Shown: positions 17,534 to 26,436 of the stretch, in pieces
How positions within the stretch are numbered: the first letter of the stretch is position 1
How the letters are laid out: each line of letters begins with the position of its first letter
Assembly: GCF_009208735.1 (NCBI RefSeq)
Contig: NZ_WFLJ01000028.1
Coordinates: forward strand, 1 to 52,550
Length of the DNA stretch: 52,550 nt
Reading direction: 5' to 3'
DNA from: Janthinobacterium rivuli
GTDB lineage: Bacteria > Pseudomonadota > Gammaproteobacteria > Burkholderiales > Burkholderiaceae_D
Position numbers and translations under genes: made by a program
Notes under the pieces: generated by a model
Seen by the model: the letters and a program-made list of their open reading frames with translations, nothing else
Databases searched by the model: none
Told to the model about the DNA's origin: nothing

Positions 17534-19848
17534 CTTGGAATGTCATCGCTGGCTTTATGTACAAAAGGAGTGACGACCGATTCGGTACGCCTGCCATTCA
17601 CTGTTTCACAAACAACGGTAGACGGCAGGCCTGCTTGCAGTGTTGGCACAAAGGCCGGTAAGTCTCCCGAACTGTAGTAATGTGCATTACCTTCAATGAT
17701 TTGCTTGCGTTGTAGAGGTTCTGCAGCCCAATAGATTGCAAATTTTTTTATGAAATCCTCCCATCTCAGGATGGATTTTCTTATAGGATTTTTTTTGTCG
17801 TTTTGCAGCCGCCAATCCGCCACCGCACACAAATACTGATAGAACTGCGGATCACTGCTCGCCTTCCCGCTGCCGATGGCCACGTCATACGCCGTCACGT
17901 TGCGGTGGTTTTCCGCGTTGCCGATGATGGCGCCGTGGAAGGATTTGGGGCTGACCTCGTTCTGCCAGCGCTTGCGGGCCTCGTTCGGGGTTTCTTCGCG
18001 GTCGACAATCAGCCTGTCGCCGCCGCCCGGATGGCGCGAGACTCGGTCGAGCTTGCATTGGTCGCCCGCTTCCTTGCCCAGGTTCAGGGCCTTTTCCACC
18101 TGCTCGCGCTGGCCCGCGCCGAACATGCCGGCGCCGAATTCGGGAATGCGGTGTTGTAGCGGACGCGGGTCGGCGATGATTTCCTGCTTGCGCATGCGCA
18201 AACCTTGCTTGCTGGTCACCGCGATGGCCGCGTCGATCGGGTCGACTTCCTCGCACGGTCCTTGCTGGTCGCGCGGCAGCCTGGCCTGATCGGAATCCTT
18301 CGGAAATTGCCCAGGGCGCATCTCGCCGCCGTCCAGCACGGCCGCCTTGGGCACGCGCAGCGCTTCACCATTAATCGTGCGCAAGCCTTCGCGCCGTCCA
18401 GCTTCCGTGGAAAAGATATTCCATTTTGCGGGTTTGACGGGTGGCCATTGTGTCTCGGCATGGTTGCCCCGATGACCGCGGTTGGCGCCCGCCACATGGG
18501 CATGGTCGTCCTCGCCGTCCAGGCGCAGGGCGAAGTCGTGCGGCGGCTGGCCCACCAGCACCGCTCCGTTGTTCTTGCCGGCGGTATCCAAGCGTTGCTT
18601 GTTGGTTAACACGCGCTGGTAAAACCCCTTGCCCAGTTCCTCCAGCGGCTGGCGGCGCTGGAATTCCTTTTCCCAGTAGGTGGGACCATCGCCCCAGATG
18701 CTTTTGGCCGTCTTGCCCTTGGTTTTGGACAAGCCATGACCGTCGATGTGGTCGGGTATGCCTTGCCAGCCGATGCCCTGCATATTGTCCAGCGCTACCG
18801 TCATGTCTTCGGGACAGAAGTACAGATACACCTTGCCCCGGTTGTCGCGATCCGCCTCCGCGCGCCACGCCGCGCCCGCCATACCATGGCATATCGTGTG
18901 ATCCTTGATCTGCGCAAAGGCGGGCGTGGCGTGCTTTTTTGCCACCACGCCTTGCACGATCCGCACGAGGGTTTGCAGGCGCGCATGCAGGGTCTGGCGG
19001 TTGTCGATGGCGTCGTACTGGTCTGCCATCGCCGCATCGCGGCCGCCGCCGAAGATGCGGCTCGCTTCCGCCGCACCGAAAAACATCGTCGTGTCTTCCT
19101 CCAGGCTGTAGGGCGGATGCGTGAGGATCAGCGTGTCGGCGGGGCGCTTGCCCTCGTCGAGCAGGAAGGCTTGCGCCAGCAGCGAGATCAGACAGCCCTG
19201 GCTGTGCGCGACGATGGACACCACATCGTTGCTGTCGTAATCGCGGATCATGGCGATCAGGGCCGCCAGGCGCTTGGCTGCCAGTACCATGTACATGCGG
19301 CCCGGAGCCGTCATCAGGGGCCGCACGGGATCGCCGCCCACGTCGTACGGAGAGAACAGCCCCTTGTTCCACATGTCGGGCAGGGTGTTGGTGGCGTTGC
19401 CGAACGGGCCGCCGTTTTTCGACATGTCCTTGTCCAGGCGGTTGCCGTAGCGGTCCGTGTTCTGGCCGTTGACCACTTTGCTGGCGTTGCCTTGTTCGCG
19501 ATAGCCCCAGTAAAACGGAATCACGGGGCTGTACGTCGTGTCATCAGGCTGGCGCTTGAAAAAGATGGCGTCCGGATCGGCGATGGTTTCACGCTTGTCG
19601 GCCTCCTGCGGCAGGCGGTAGGTGGCCGGGGTGAAAACATGGCCGCCGCCGTACATGCGCGCATCGAGTCCCTGGCACAGGCCTTTTTCCACGGCGCCAA
19701 AGCTGGTGCCCACGTCATTGACGCCATGGATGACGATCACATTGCCGGGCAGCTCAGGGCGGATGCGCACGATGGCTTCCTGCATGCGGTCGCAGTGCAG
19801 CAGGGCGGTACGCTTGCCGCTGGTGTAGGGAAGTTTAGGATACGCCAT
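17530..19848 (-). CDS. Tle3-like type VI secretion lipase effector (DUF3274 alpha/beta hydrolase)
   Basis: A 772-residue predicted antibacterial phospholipase. VIVIHGVNDVG near residue 38 is an alpha/beta-hydrolase oxyanion strand, and VSIVAHSQGCLISLL carries the nucleophile Ser216 (AHSQG, with Ala in the first motif position). FCPEDMTVALDNMQGIGWQG is a further conserved block and the C-terminal half fits the DUF3274 extension of Tle3 proteins. No signal peptide is present, as expected for a type VI cargo. GGAG five bases upstream supports the ATG at 19848. It is translationally coupled to the Tla3-like gene. No vgrG, PAAR or Tli3-like lipoprotein immunity gene is adjacent. The last 300 bases carry long A/T runs unlike the rest of the gene. 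Confidence 0.8.
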   Translation of the reverse strand: MAYPKLPYTSGKRTALLHCDRMQEAIVRIRPELPGNVIVIHGVNDVGTSFGAVEKGLCQGLDARMYGGGHVFTPATYRLPQEADKRETIADPDAIFFKRQPDDTTYSPVIPFYWGYREQGNASKVVNGQNTDRYGNRLDKDMSKNGGPFGNATNTLPDMWNKGLFSPYDVGGDPVRPLMTAPGRMYMVLAAKRLAALIAMIRDYDSNDVVSIVAHSQGCLISLLAQAFLLDEGKRPADTLILTHPPYSLEEDTTMFFGAAEASRIFGGGRDAAMADQYDAIDNRQTLHARLQTLVRIVQGVVAKKHATPAFAQIKDHTICHGMAGAAWRAEADRDNRGKVYLYFCPEDMTVALDNMQGIGWQGIPDHIDGHGLSKTKGKTAKSIWGDGPTYWEKEFQRRQPLEELGKGFYQRVLTNKQRLDTAGKNNGAVLVGQPPHDFALRLDGEDDHAHVAGANRGHRGNHAETQWPPVKPAKWNIFSTEAGRREGLRTINGEALRVPKAAVLDGGEMRPGQFPKDSDQARLPRDQQGPCEEVDPIDAAIAVTSKQGLRMRKQEIIADPRPLQHRIPEFGAGMFGAGQREQVEKALNLGKEAGDQCKLDRVSRHPGGGDRLIVDREETPNEARKRWQNEVSPKSFHGAIIGNAENHRNVTAYDVAIGSGKASSDPQFYQYLCAVADWRLQNDKKNPIRKSILRWEDFIKKFAIYWAAEPLQRKQIIEGNAHYYSSGDLPAFVPTLQAGLPSTVVCETVNGRRTESVVTPFVHKASDDIPR

Positions 19849-19958
19849 CGCCGCTCCATGCTGGCCAGACAGGTCAGTGTAGAGGGGCGAAACGGCTGAT
19901 TAATTGCGCTGACGCAAACTTTGCGGAAAAGATGGCAGTGATGCCGGGAACGATGGCG

Positions 19959-20192
19959 CTACCGCTTGGCCAGCGTCTTGTCGGCCAACCCCGGCAAGCC
20001 CCACAGCAAACCGAGCCAGACACAGAACGACAGGCCCCGGTGCAGCGCCACAAAGCATAGGCCGAAAATCAGGCCACGCGCGAACGGGTTCGTGTGTGGC
20101 ACGTGGGCACTATCGAGCAGGAACATCGTGGCGACGGCGGCAACCGTCATGACGGGCAGCATGAACCACCATTTGCGTTCGATGGGCGACAT
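19959..20192 (-). CDS. small two-helix membrane protein, unknown function
   Basis: A 77-residue basic protein with two hydrophobic segments (about residues 9-26 and 38-68) and a charged C-terminal KTLAKR. Third codon positions are strongly G/C, as in real genes here, and AGGAAG lies close upstream of the ATG. I do not recognise a family. It sits 110 bases upstream of the Tle3-like effector gene on the same strand, which would be the usual place for an immunity gene; however known Tli3 immunity proteins are periplasmic lipoproteins, so this is only a possibility. It may equally be an unrelated membrane protein. Confidence 0.6.
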   Translation of the reverse strand: MSPIERKWWFMLPVMTVAAVATMFLLDSAHVPHTNPFARGLIFGLCFVALHRGLSFCVWLGLLWGLPGLADKTLAKR

Positions 20193-20244
20193 GGCTTCCT
20201 AAAAAAGTGTGTGTCAGCGATTCTAGCGCAAAAATTGCCAAAAA

Positions 20245-20925
20245 TTACGGCGCACTGAGGATGTTCGTCAGCGCGATGCGGTACGCCGGCTGCACCTCGC
20301 CATCCTTGTCCAGCTTGTCCGTCATGATCACGCCGAAACCTTGCGCGTACCACACGTATTCGCCACTTTGACCCTTGCTCTTGCCACCGACGTCGCGCAG
20401 TTCGAACTTGCAGGCGTCGGGGAAGCGGCGGCCGCCCAGTTCCAGGCGCTCCCAGCCCAGGAAGGTGATGGAAAAATCGCGTTTATCGGTGCGCGTGGAG
20501 GTGGTGATCTTGTCGGACAGGCCCGCCAGCGGGTAGTGGGTGCTCGTTTGCGTGTCCGTGAACTGCACGCGCACCTCCTGGCCTGGACGCATCCTGGCGG
20601 GGATGGCCGATTGCGGCGCGTAGACGTTCTTACTGCGCACGGTGCCGTCTTCGTTGTAATGGATCGTGCCCGTCAGGAAGACCTGGCCGTCGCGGATGTC
20701 CTGGTAGGACGTGGCCAGCAGCACGCCGCCGTCGAGGATCAACTGCGTGCCCTTGAGCTTCTTGCCTTCGAAGGTTTCCTCGACGTTGACTTGCGCGTCG
20801 CCATTGTTCTTGCTGAACTTGACGCCCGTCGTCAGTTCCATGCACTCGCCCACCGTGGGCGCCGCCTGTACACTCGCGGCGGCCAATACGCCTGCCGCCA
20901 CCATCGTTTGCCATGCTGCTTTCAT
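20245..20925 (-). CDS. secreted hypothetical protein
   Basis: A 226-residue protein with a signal peptide (MKAAWQTMVAAGVLAAASVQA) and a mature domain of beta-strand character (GTIHYNEDGTV, DFSITFLGWERLELGG). Two cysteines, in GECMEL near the mature N-terminus and in FPDACKFEL, could form a disulfide. The start at 20925 is chosen because AGGA lies five bases upstream and the signal peptide begins there; an ATG two codons earlier is possible. I cannot place it in a named family. It precedes the small membrane protein gene by 52 bases on the same strand, and an operon is possible. Confidence 0.75.
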   Translation of the reverse strand: MKAAWQTMVAAGVLAAASVQAAPTVGECMELTTGVKFSKNNGDAQVNVEETFEGKKLKGTQLILDGGVLLATSYQDIRDGQVFLTGTIHYNEDGTVRSKNVYAPQSAIPARMRPGQEVRVQFTDTQTSTHYPLAGLSDKITTSTRTDKRDFSITFLGWERLELGGRRFPDACKFELRDVGGKSKGQSGEYVWYAQGFGVIMTDKLDKDGEVQPAYRIALTNILSAP

Positions 20926-21000
20926 TGCCATCCTGACTATCTTGTAAAGGCAGGATGATAGCGTGCCTTGAAGCAATGTGGCGCAGCGCTGGAGGTGGAC

Positions 21001-21309
21001 TTAGCGCGCCGGTGCTACCGGTGTCGCTGGCGGCGAGGTGGCCGCTCCGCTGGCGGCCGGGTTGTCCGAGGTGGCGACGGGCTTGCCGCGGCGGCTGCGT
21101 TTGTCCGTGCGAGTTTTGCTGGCCTTGCCGTCGTGGATCAGCTTGCCCTTGTTGTCCAGCTTGTCGGACTGGTCCGATTGCTGGCCCGGGTCGTTGGGAT
21201 TGTTGGTGTGGTTGCCCGTCTGGTTGACATTGGTCGTCGACTGGGCTTGCACCCAGGCGCCGCCCACGGTCATCAGGGTGGCGGCCAGCAAGAGAGCGGC
21301 GGTTTTCAT
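21001..21309 (-). CDS. small secreted low-complexity protein
   Basis: A 102-residue protein with a signal peptide ending in VQAQ. The mature part is hydrophilic and of low complexity: Asn/Gln/Asp-rich first (NVNQTGNHTNNPNDPG), then a basic stretch (KASKTRTDKRSRRGK) and an Ala/Pro tail. It is probably intrinsically disordered. AGGACACCGCC before the ATG at 21309 supports this start. No family is recognised. It is followed on the same strand by the secreted hypothetical gene 75 bases further on. Confidence 0.65.
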   Translation of the reverse strand: MKTAALLLAATLMTVGGAWVQAQSTTNVNQTGNHTNNPNDPGQQSDQSDKLDNKGKLIHDGKASKTRTDKRSRRGKPVATSDNPAASGAATSPPATPVAPAR

Positions 21310-21409
21310 GGCGGTGTCCTGTGCAGAAGTTGAGCCTGCATTCTCCCACAGGAGTCCATCGGCATGGGTAGGACGCCGCCTCATGGCCGTGTCGGCTAGT
21401 TGCTAGTGC

Positions 21410-22756
21410 TTATCGGAATTGTTCCGTCGAGATATCGAAGCGCTTGAGCTTGTCGTACAGGGTTTTCTTCGGGATATTCAGACTGGCAGCCGCGTCGATG
21501 ACGTTGCCATTGTGGCGGCGCAAGGCTTCCTCGATGATGGAAATCTCGAAGGTGTCGACTTGCTCGGCCAGCGAGGCCTCGCGGCAGCCGGCCGGGCTCA
21601 GGGTGTCGTCGAGCAAGCCCAGCACGAAGCGGTCGGCTACATTGTGCAGCTCGCGCACATTGCCGGCCCAGCGCTGCGCCATCAGCGAGGCGATCAGTTC
21701 GCCGCTGACGAGGGCGGCCGGCTGGCCGTAGCGCAAGGCCGCTTGCAGCACGAAAAATTCGAACAGCAGCGGGATATCCTCGCGCCGGTTGCGCAGGGCG
21801 GGCAAGGTGAGGCTGGCCACGTTCAGGCGGTAATACAGGTCGGGACGGAATTTCCCCTGTTCCGCCAAGACACTCAAATCTTCCTTGGCGGCGGCGATCA
21901 CGCGGAAATTGACGGAAATGAGTTTATTGGAACCGAGGCGTTCGACTTGCCGCTCCTGCAGCACGCGCAGCAGTTTCACTTGCAGGGCCAGCGGCATGCT
22001 TTCGATTTCATCGAGAAACAGGGTGCCGCCGTTCGCATATTCGATCTTGCCGATGCGCTGGCGCTGCGCCCCCGTGAACGCGCCTTCCTCGTGGCCGAAC
22101 AGTTCCGACTCGAAGATCGATTCGGGCAGGGCGCCGCAGTTGATCGCCACGAAGGGGTGGTCGCGCCGCTCGCTGAAGTCGTGCAGGCAGCGCGCGATGA
22201 GTTCCTTACCCGTGCCCGTTTCGCCCAGGATGATGATGTCGGCCGATTTCGGCGCCAGGTTCAGCACCAGCTGGCGCACCTTGGCCATGGCCGCGCTGCG
22301 GCCCACGATGCGCGCCTCGATGCCGACCCGTTGCTCGAGCTGGCGGCGCAAGTTCATGTTTTCCAGCACCAGATGGCGTTTGTCGAGCGCGCGGCGGCAC
22401 ACTTCCACCAGCAAGTCGGCGGAAAACGGTTTTTCGATGAAATCGTAGGCGCCACGGCGCATGGCGCCCACGGCCATCGACACGTCGCCGTGACCGGTGA
22501 CGAGGATGACGGGCAGGCTGGCATCCTGCGCCACGGCGATATCGAGCAGTTTCAAGCCATCCATGCCGGGCAGCTTGATGTCGCTCAATAAAATACCGGC
22601 AAATTCGGGTACCAGGTAGGGCAGCGCTTCCTCGGCCGTGGCGACGGCCGTCACTTGCAAGCCCGCCAGTTCCAGCGATTGCCGGGCGCCCTTGCGCACG
22701 ACGGCATCGTCTTCCACCAGCAGCACTTGCATGCCTTCAAAATTATTCTCGTGCAT
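21410..22756 (-). CDS. dctD: sigma-54-dependent response regulator, DctD-like
   Basis: A 448-residue NtrC-family activator. The receiver domain (residues about 9-125) has the phosphoacceptor Asp59 in LLSDIKLPGMDG and the conserved Lys in DFIEKPF. The AAA+ domain has Walker A GETGTGKE, the sigma-54 contact loop GAFTGA, Walker B GGTLFLDEIE and the arginine-finger region RFR-like FRPDLYYRLNV. A Fis-type helix-turn-helix ends the chain (NVIDAAASLNIPKKTLYDKLKRF). GAGGAAA precedes the ATG at 22756, which lies inside the end of the kinase gene (14-base overlap), so the pair is coupled. The symbol follows family resemblance; no C4-dicarboxylate carrier gene is nearby, and the adjacent ABC importer with a sigma-54 promoter is the likelier target. 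Confidence 0.88.
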   Translation of the reverse strand: MHENNFEGMQVLLVEDDAVVRKGARQSLELAGLQVTAVATAEEALPYLVPEFAGILLSDIKLPGMDGLKLLDIAVAQDASLPVILVTGHGDVSMAVGAMRRGAYDFIEKPFSADLLVEVCRRALDKRHLVLENMNLRRQLEQRVGIEARIVGRSAAMAKVRQLVLNLAPKSADIIILGETGTGKELIARCLHDFSERRDHPFVAINCGALPESIFESELFGHEEGAFTGAQRQRIGKIEYANGGTLFLDEIESMPLALQVKLLRVLQERQVERLGSNKLISVNFRVIAAAKEDLSVLAEQGKFRPDLYYRLNVASLTLPALRNRREDIPLLFEFFVLQAALRYGQPAALVSGELIASLMAQRWAGNVRELHNVADRFVLGLLDDTLSPAGCREASLAEQVDTFEISIIEEALRRHNGNVIDAAASLNIPKKTLYDKLKRFDISTEQFR

Positions 22757-24659
22757 CGGGCGTTTCCTCAGTCTCTTTATTCTTTTCCCCCGGGGCGCAG
22801 CTCAGGGTGATGGTAAATTGTGCGCCGCCCCCTTCCTGCGCGCTGCGGTTGCGCACGGCCAATGCGCTGCCGGCCGCCCGCAGTATGCCAGCGCTGATCG
22901 ACAATCCCAAGCCCAGCCCGTGTTCCTTGGTGGTATAGAAGGGGTCGAAGATCTTGTCGAGCGAAGCGAGCGGGATGCCCGGGCCATTATCGGTGATATG
23001 CAGCACGGCGAGGTCGCCTTCGCGGCGCACCTGGAACCAGATTTGCACGGGTTCGCTTTCCGGTACGGCATCCATGGCATTCGTGATCAGGTTGGTAAAC
23101 ACCTGTTCCAGCCCGATGGCGTTGCACAGCACGGTGATGTCGTCCTCCAGCCAGCTTTCATGCAGGGTCAGGCGCTGCGAGTTCTTGCGCGTGCGGATTT
23201 GCAGCATGGTTTGCGCAAATGCCTGGCGCACGCTGACGGGTTTGCGCGCATCGTCGCTGCGCCGCGCAAAGCCCTTCAATTGCGACGTGACATAGCCGAG
23301 CCGCTTGACGAGGTCGGAGATGGTCGACAGGTTGTCGAGCGCATCGTCGATCTGGCCCCGCGCCAGGAAGACCTTGGCATTGTCGGAAAACGTTTGCAGG
23401 GCGGCCAGCGGCTGGTTCAGCTCATGCGTGACGCCGGCCGCCATCTGGCCGATGGCCGCCAGCTTGCCGCTTTGCACCAGTTCCGCCTGGGCATAGCGCA
23501 AGGTTTGCTCGGCCCGCTCGCGCTCGGCCACCTCGGCCTGCAGGCGGCCGTTCGCATGCACGAGGTCGGCCGTGCGCTGCTCGACCTTGATTTCCAGCTG
23601 TTCATAGGCGCGCGCCAGCGTTTGTTGCGCATTGAGCTTGTCGGCGATGCGGCGCCGGCGCTGGCGCGCATACATCAGGGCCAGCAGCAGCAGGGCCCAG
23701 CCCAGCGCGGCGGCGATGGCCGCGTTGCGCGCCGCCTCGTCGACCTGGTCGAGCTCGGCCAGCACGGTGATTTGCCATTGCAGCGGGCCCAGCGCTCGGT
23801 TCACGGCCAGATAGTTCACCTTGTCGGCGCTGCCGGACAGGGCCGGCGTGTCGCCAGCCTGTGGGCGCTCCAGGGTCATGACGCTGGCGCCGTCGGCGAA
23901 CTGGCGCTGCACCTGGTGCGGCAAGATGGGCAGATTTTCTTGCAGGAACTGGCGCTGCTCGCTGATGTCTTTCTTGGCGGCCGCCGACAAGGGCGCCAGG
24001 GTCTTGAACTTGAAGGTGGGCGTGGTGGCCAGGATGATCACGCCATTCGCATCCTTGACCCAGATCTGTTCGCCCGCACCGGGCGTGCGCCACGATTGCT
24101 CGATCCAGTCCAGGTTGACCTTGGCGGCGACGATGCCGATGATGCGCCCATCGCGCTGCACGGGCTGCGAAATGAAATAGCCGGCCTCGAAGGTGGAAAA
24201 GCCGATGCCGTAAAAGCGGCCGATGCCGCCCGCGAACGCATCCTTGAAGTAGGGCCGGAAGCCATAGTTGACGCCCACATACGAGCTGCGGTCTTGCCAG
24301 TTGCTCGACGCCAGGGTGGTGCCCTTGTCATCGAGCACGTAGACGGCAAAGGCGCCCGCGCGGCGGTTCATGTCGACCAGGTAGGCATTGATCTGCGTGA
24401 CCTTGTCGGCGCTGGGCTGCTCCAGCAGCTGCGCCACGGCATCGCTCTGGGCCACGGCCAGGGGCAGGAATTCGTACTTGTTGAGGGCGCCGCCGATGGA
24501 CGCCGCATACAGTTCCGCGCGCGAATCGAGGGTGCGGTGCAACTCATCGAGCTGGCGCTGCTGGACCCAGGCATACGAGGCCCACGTCAGCACGACCAGC
24601 GAGCCCACGGCCAGCAGGGGGCCGAGCGCGGGTCTCAGGGTCCATTTGCCGAATGCCAT
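22743..24659 (-). CDS. dctB: sensor histidine kinase, DctB-like
   Basis: A 638-residue membrane kinase. An N-terminal helix (about residues 13-32) and a second helix near 325-340 bracket a large periplasmic sensor region of the dCACHE/PAS type (SSYVGVNYGFRPYF, GRFYGIGFSTFEAGYFISQPV). A cytoplasmic coiled coil follows, then the dimerisation domain with the phosphorylated His412 in GVTHELNQPLAALQTF and a HATPase_c domain (DNGPGIP, GLGLGLSIS). This is the DctB layout, in which C4-dicarboxylates are sensed outside. GGAGCACC before the ATG at 24659 fixes the start and removes an 18-residue extension. It lies 122 bases downstream of the ABC ATPase gene on the same strand, with a palindrome in between. 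Confidence 0.88.
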   Translation of the reverse strand: MAFGKWTLRPALGPLLAVGSLVVLTWASYAWVQQRQLDELHRTLDSRAELYAASIGGALNKYEFLPLAVAQSDAVAQLLEQPSADKVTQINAYLVDMNRRAGAFAVYVLDDKGTTLASSNWQDRSSYVGVNYGFRPYFKDAFAGGIGRFYGIGFSTFEAGYFISQPVQRDGRIIGIVAAKVNLDWIEQSWRTPGAGEQIWVKDANGVIILATTPTFKFKTLAPLSAAAKKDISEQRQFLQENLPILPHQVQRQFADGASVMTLERPQAGDTPALSGSADKVNYLAVNRALGPLQWQITVLAELDQVDEAARNAAIAAALGWALLLLALMYARQRRRRIADKLNAQQTLARAYEQLEIKVEQRTADLVHANGRLQAEVAERERAEQTLRYAQAELVQSGKLAAIGQMAAGVTHELNQPLAALQTFSDNAKVFLARGQIDDALDNLSTISDLVKRLGYVTSQLKGFARRSDDARKPVSVRQAFAQTMLQIRTRKNSQRLTLHESWLEDDITVLCNAIGLEQVFTNLITNAMDAVPESEPVQIWFQVRREGDLAVLHITDNGPGIPLASLDKIFDPFYTTKEHGLGLGLSISAGILRAAGSALAVRNRSAQEGGGAQFTITLSCAPGEKNKETEETPDARE

Positions 24660-24723
24660 GGTGCTCCGTGTGTCGGGTTGAATACGGCGGTATTGTAAAG
24701 CTGAAACCCGCAAGTCGAAGACT

Positions 24724-24749
24724 GGGGTCGGACCTTAAGGTCCGACCCC
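24724..24749. repeat. perfect 26-base palindrome (REP-like)
   Basis: GGGGTCGGACCTT at 24724-24736 is followed immediately by its exact reverse complement at 24737-24749. It has no T-run on either side, so a simple terminator role is unlikely. From memory, GGGGTCGGACC-type palindromes are dispersed in many betaproteobacterial genomes and some are linked to REP-associated transposases. It lies between the ABC transporter operon and dctB. Confidence 0.65.
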
Positions 24750-24781
24750 GGCACTTGCTTTGGGGTATGGTCGCACGACGA

Positions 24782-25573
24782 CTAATCTGCCGTACTTGCC
24801 ATGGTTTCGGCGTTGTGATGACGCTGCTGCTCTTCCATCACCATCTCGCCCAGCATGCGCTTGAGGCGGTTGAACTCGGGGTCGCTCGGGTCGCGCGGGC
24901 GGGGCAGCTCGATGGCCACGTCGCGCTTGATGGTGCCGGGACGGTAGGTCATGACGATGGTGCGGTCGGCCAGGTAGATCGATTCCTCGATCGAGTGCGT
25001 GACGAACACGATGGTGGTGCCGAAGACTTTCCAGATTTTCAGCAATTCATCTTGCAGGTTGCGCCGCGTCAAGGCATCCAGCGCGCCGAACGGCTCGTCC
25101 ATCAGCATGATGGGCGAATCGAGGGCCAGCACGCGGGCGATCGCCACGCGCTGGCGCATGCCGCCCGACAAATCTTTCGGGTAGCGGGCACGGAATTCCG
25201 TCAAGCCCAGCATGCTCAGCAGCATGTCGACCCGTTCCTTGATCTCGGCCGGCGTCTTGCCGGCGATTTCCAGGCCGAAAGCGATATTGCTTTCGATGCT
25301 CATCCAGGGGAACAGCGCGTATTCCTGGAACACCATGCCGCGGTCGGGACCGGGTTCGGTGATCAGCTTGCCGCCGGCCAGGATCTGGCCCGACGTCGGC
25401 TGCGAAAAGCCGGCGATGGCGTTCAAGAGGGTCGACTTGCCGCAGCCGGATGGCCCCAGCAGGCAGATGAATTCGCCGCTGGCGATTTCCAGGTTGATAT
25501 CCTTCAGGGCGATGACGTCCGCGCCGCCCGTGGTGAAGATTTTATTGACTGCATTGATATTGATCGTGGTCAT
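24782..25573 (-). CDS. NitT/TauT-type ABC transporter ATPase
   Basis: A 263-residue ATP-binding subunit. Walker A GPSGCGKST, Q-loop FQEYALFPW, signature LSGGMRQR, Walker B IMLMDEPFGALD and the switch His in VTHSIEE are all intact. The sequence style is that of SsuB/TauB/NrtD proteins, which energise import of nitrate, sulfonates, taurine or aromatic compounds. The ATG at 25573 is preceded by GAGAGGAA and begins the conserved N-terminus. The gene is third in the operon after the binding protein and permease, eleven bases beyond the permease stop. The substrate cannot be read from the ATPase. Confidence 0.9.
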   Translation of the reverse strand: MTTININAVNKIFTTGGADVIALKDINLEIASGEFICLLGPSGCGKSTLLNAIAGFSQPTSGQILAGGKLITEPGPDRGMVFQEYALFPWMSIESNIAFGLEIAGKTPAEIKERVDMLLSMLGLTEFRARYPKDLSGGMRQRVAIARVLALDSPIMLMDEPFGALDALTRRNLQDELLKIWKVFGTTIVFVTHSIEESIYLADRTIVMTYRPGTIKRDVAIELPRPRDPSDPEFNRLKRMLGEMVMEEQQRHHNAETMASTAD

Positions 25574-25584
25574 GGCCGTTCCTC

Positions 25585-26406
25585 TCAGTGTTCCAGGCCG
25601 CGGTGCCACTGCAGCAAATGATTATTCAGGGCATTCATGGCGATATCGATGGCCAGGCCGAACAGGCCGATGGTGAACATGCCGGCGATAATCTTGTCGG
25701 ACCAGAAGTACTCGCGCGCTTCCAGGATGCGGAAACCGAGGCCGCTGTTGACGGCGATCATTTCCGCCACGATCACGACGATGAAGGCCGTGCCCATGCC
25801 GATGCGCGCGCCGGCCAGGATGTAGGGCGTGGCCGCTGGCAGGATGACGCGGCGGAACATCGTCATCTGGCTGGCGCCCAGGTTGCGCGCGGCGCGAATA
25901 TAAATGCCGTCGACCTGGCGCACGCCGGCGATGGTATTCATCAGCACGGGGAAGAAGGAACCGATGCTGATCAGGAAGAAGGCGGGCGGGTTGCCCAGGC
26001 CGAACCACAAAATCGCCAGCGGGATGTAGGCGATGGGCGGGATCGGGCGCAGCACCTGCACCAGCGGGTCGAACAGTTTATAGATGGTCTTGTTGGTGCC
26101 CATCAGCAAGCCCAGCGGCAAGGCCAGGCCGGCGCCGATGGCGAAGCCGCCCAGCACGCGCGACAGGCTGGCCCAGGCGTCGTGCGGCAATTCGCCGGAG
26201 AACATCCACACCAGGTAATTGCCCGCTTCGGGCGTGTACGCCTGCATGGGAATCAGGTATTCATACCATTTGACCACCACGGCCACGGGCGAGGGCAGGA
26301 TTTGCGGATTGATCCAGCCGAACGTCGACATGGCTTGCCACAGCAGCAGCACGGCCACGGGCACGGCGGCGCCGTGCGCGAAGCGTTTCATCATTTGAAT
26401 ATTCAT
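25585..26406 (-). CDS. NitT/TauT-type ABC transporter permease
   Basis: A 273-residue inner membrane permease of the SsuC/TauC type with about six membrane helices. The cytoplasmic coupling motif is ARNLGASQMTMFRRVILPAATPYILAG (the EAA loop of the BPD_transp_1 family). The segment LVQVLRPIPPIAYIPLAILWFGLG is the family's typical fourth region. An unusual point is an insert of roughly 25 residues early in the chain (PMQAYTPEAGNYLVWMFSGE) that probably forms a periplasmic loop. It lies 30 bases after the binding protein gene and just before the ATPase gene, forming one operon. Confidence 0.9.
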   Translation of the reverse strand: MNIQMMKRFAHGAAVPVAVLLLWQAMSTFGWINPQILPSPVAVVVKWYEYLIPMQAYTPEAGNYLVWMFSGELPHDAWASLSRVLGGFAIGAGLALPLGLLMGTNKTIYKLFDPLVQVLRPIPPIAYIPLAILWFGLGNPPAFFLISIGSFFPVLMNTIAGVRQVDGIYIRAARNLGASQMTMFRRVILPAATPYILAGARIGMGTAFIVVIVAEMIAVNSGLGFRILEAREYFWSDKIIAGMFTIGLFGLAIDIAMNALNNHLLQWHRGLEH

Positions 26407-26436
26407 CGTGACACTTTCAGATTAGCGAGGTCGTGA

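Noticed and set aside
24724..24749. Palindrome as an intrinsic terminator of the importer operon
   Set aside because: No T-run on either strand and no loop; kept as a REP-like repeat instead.
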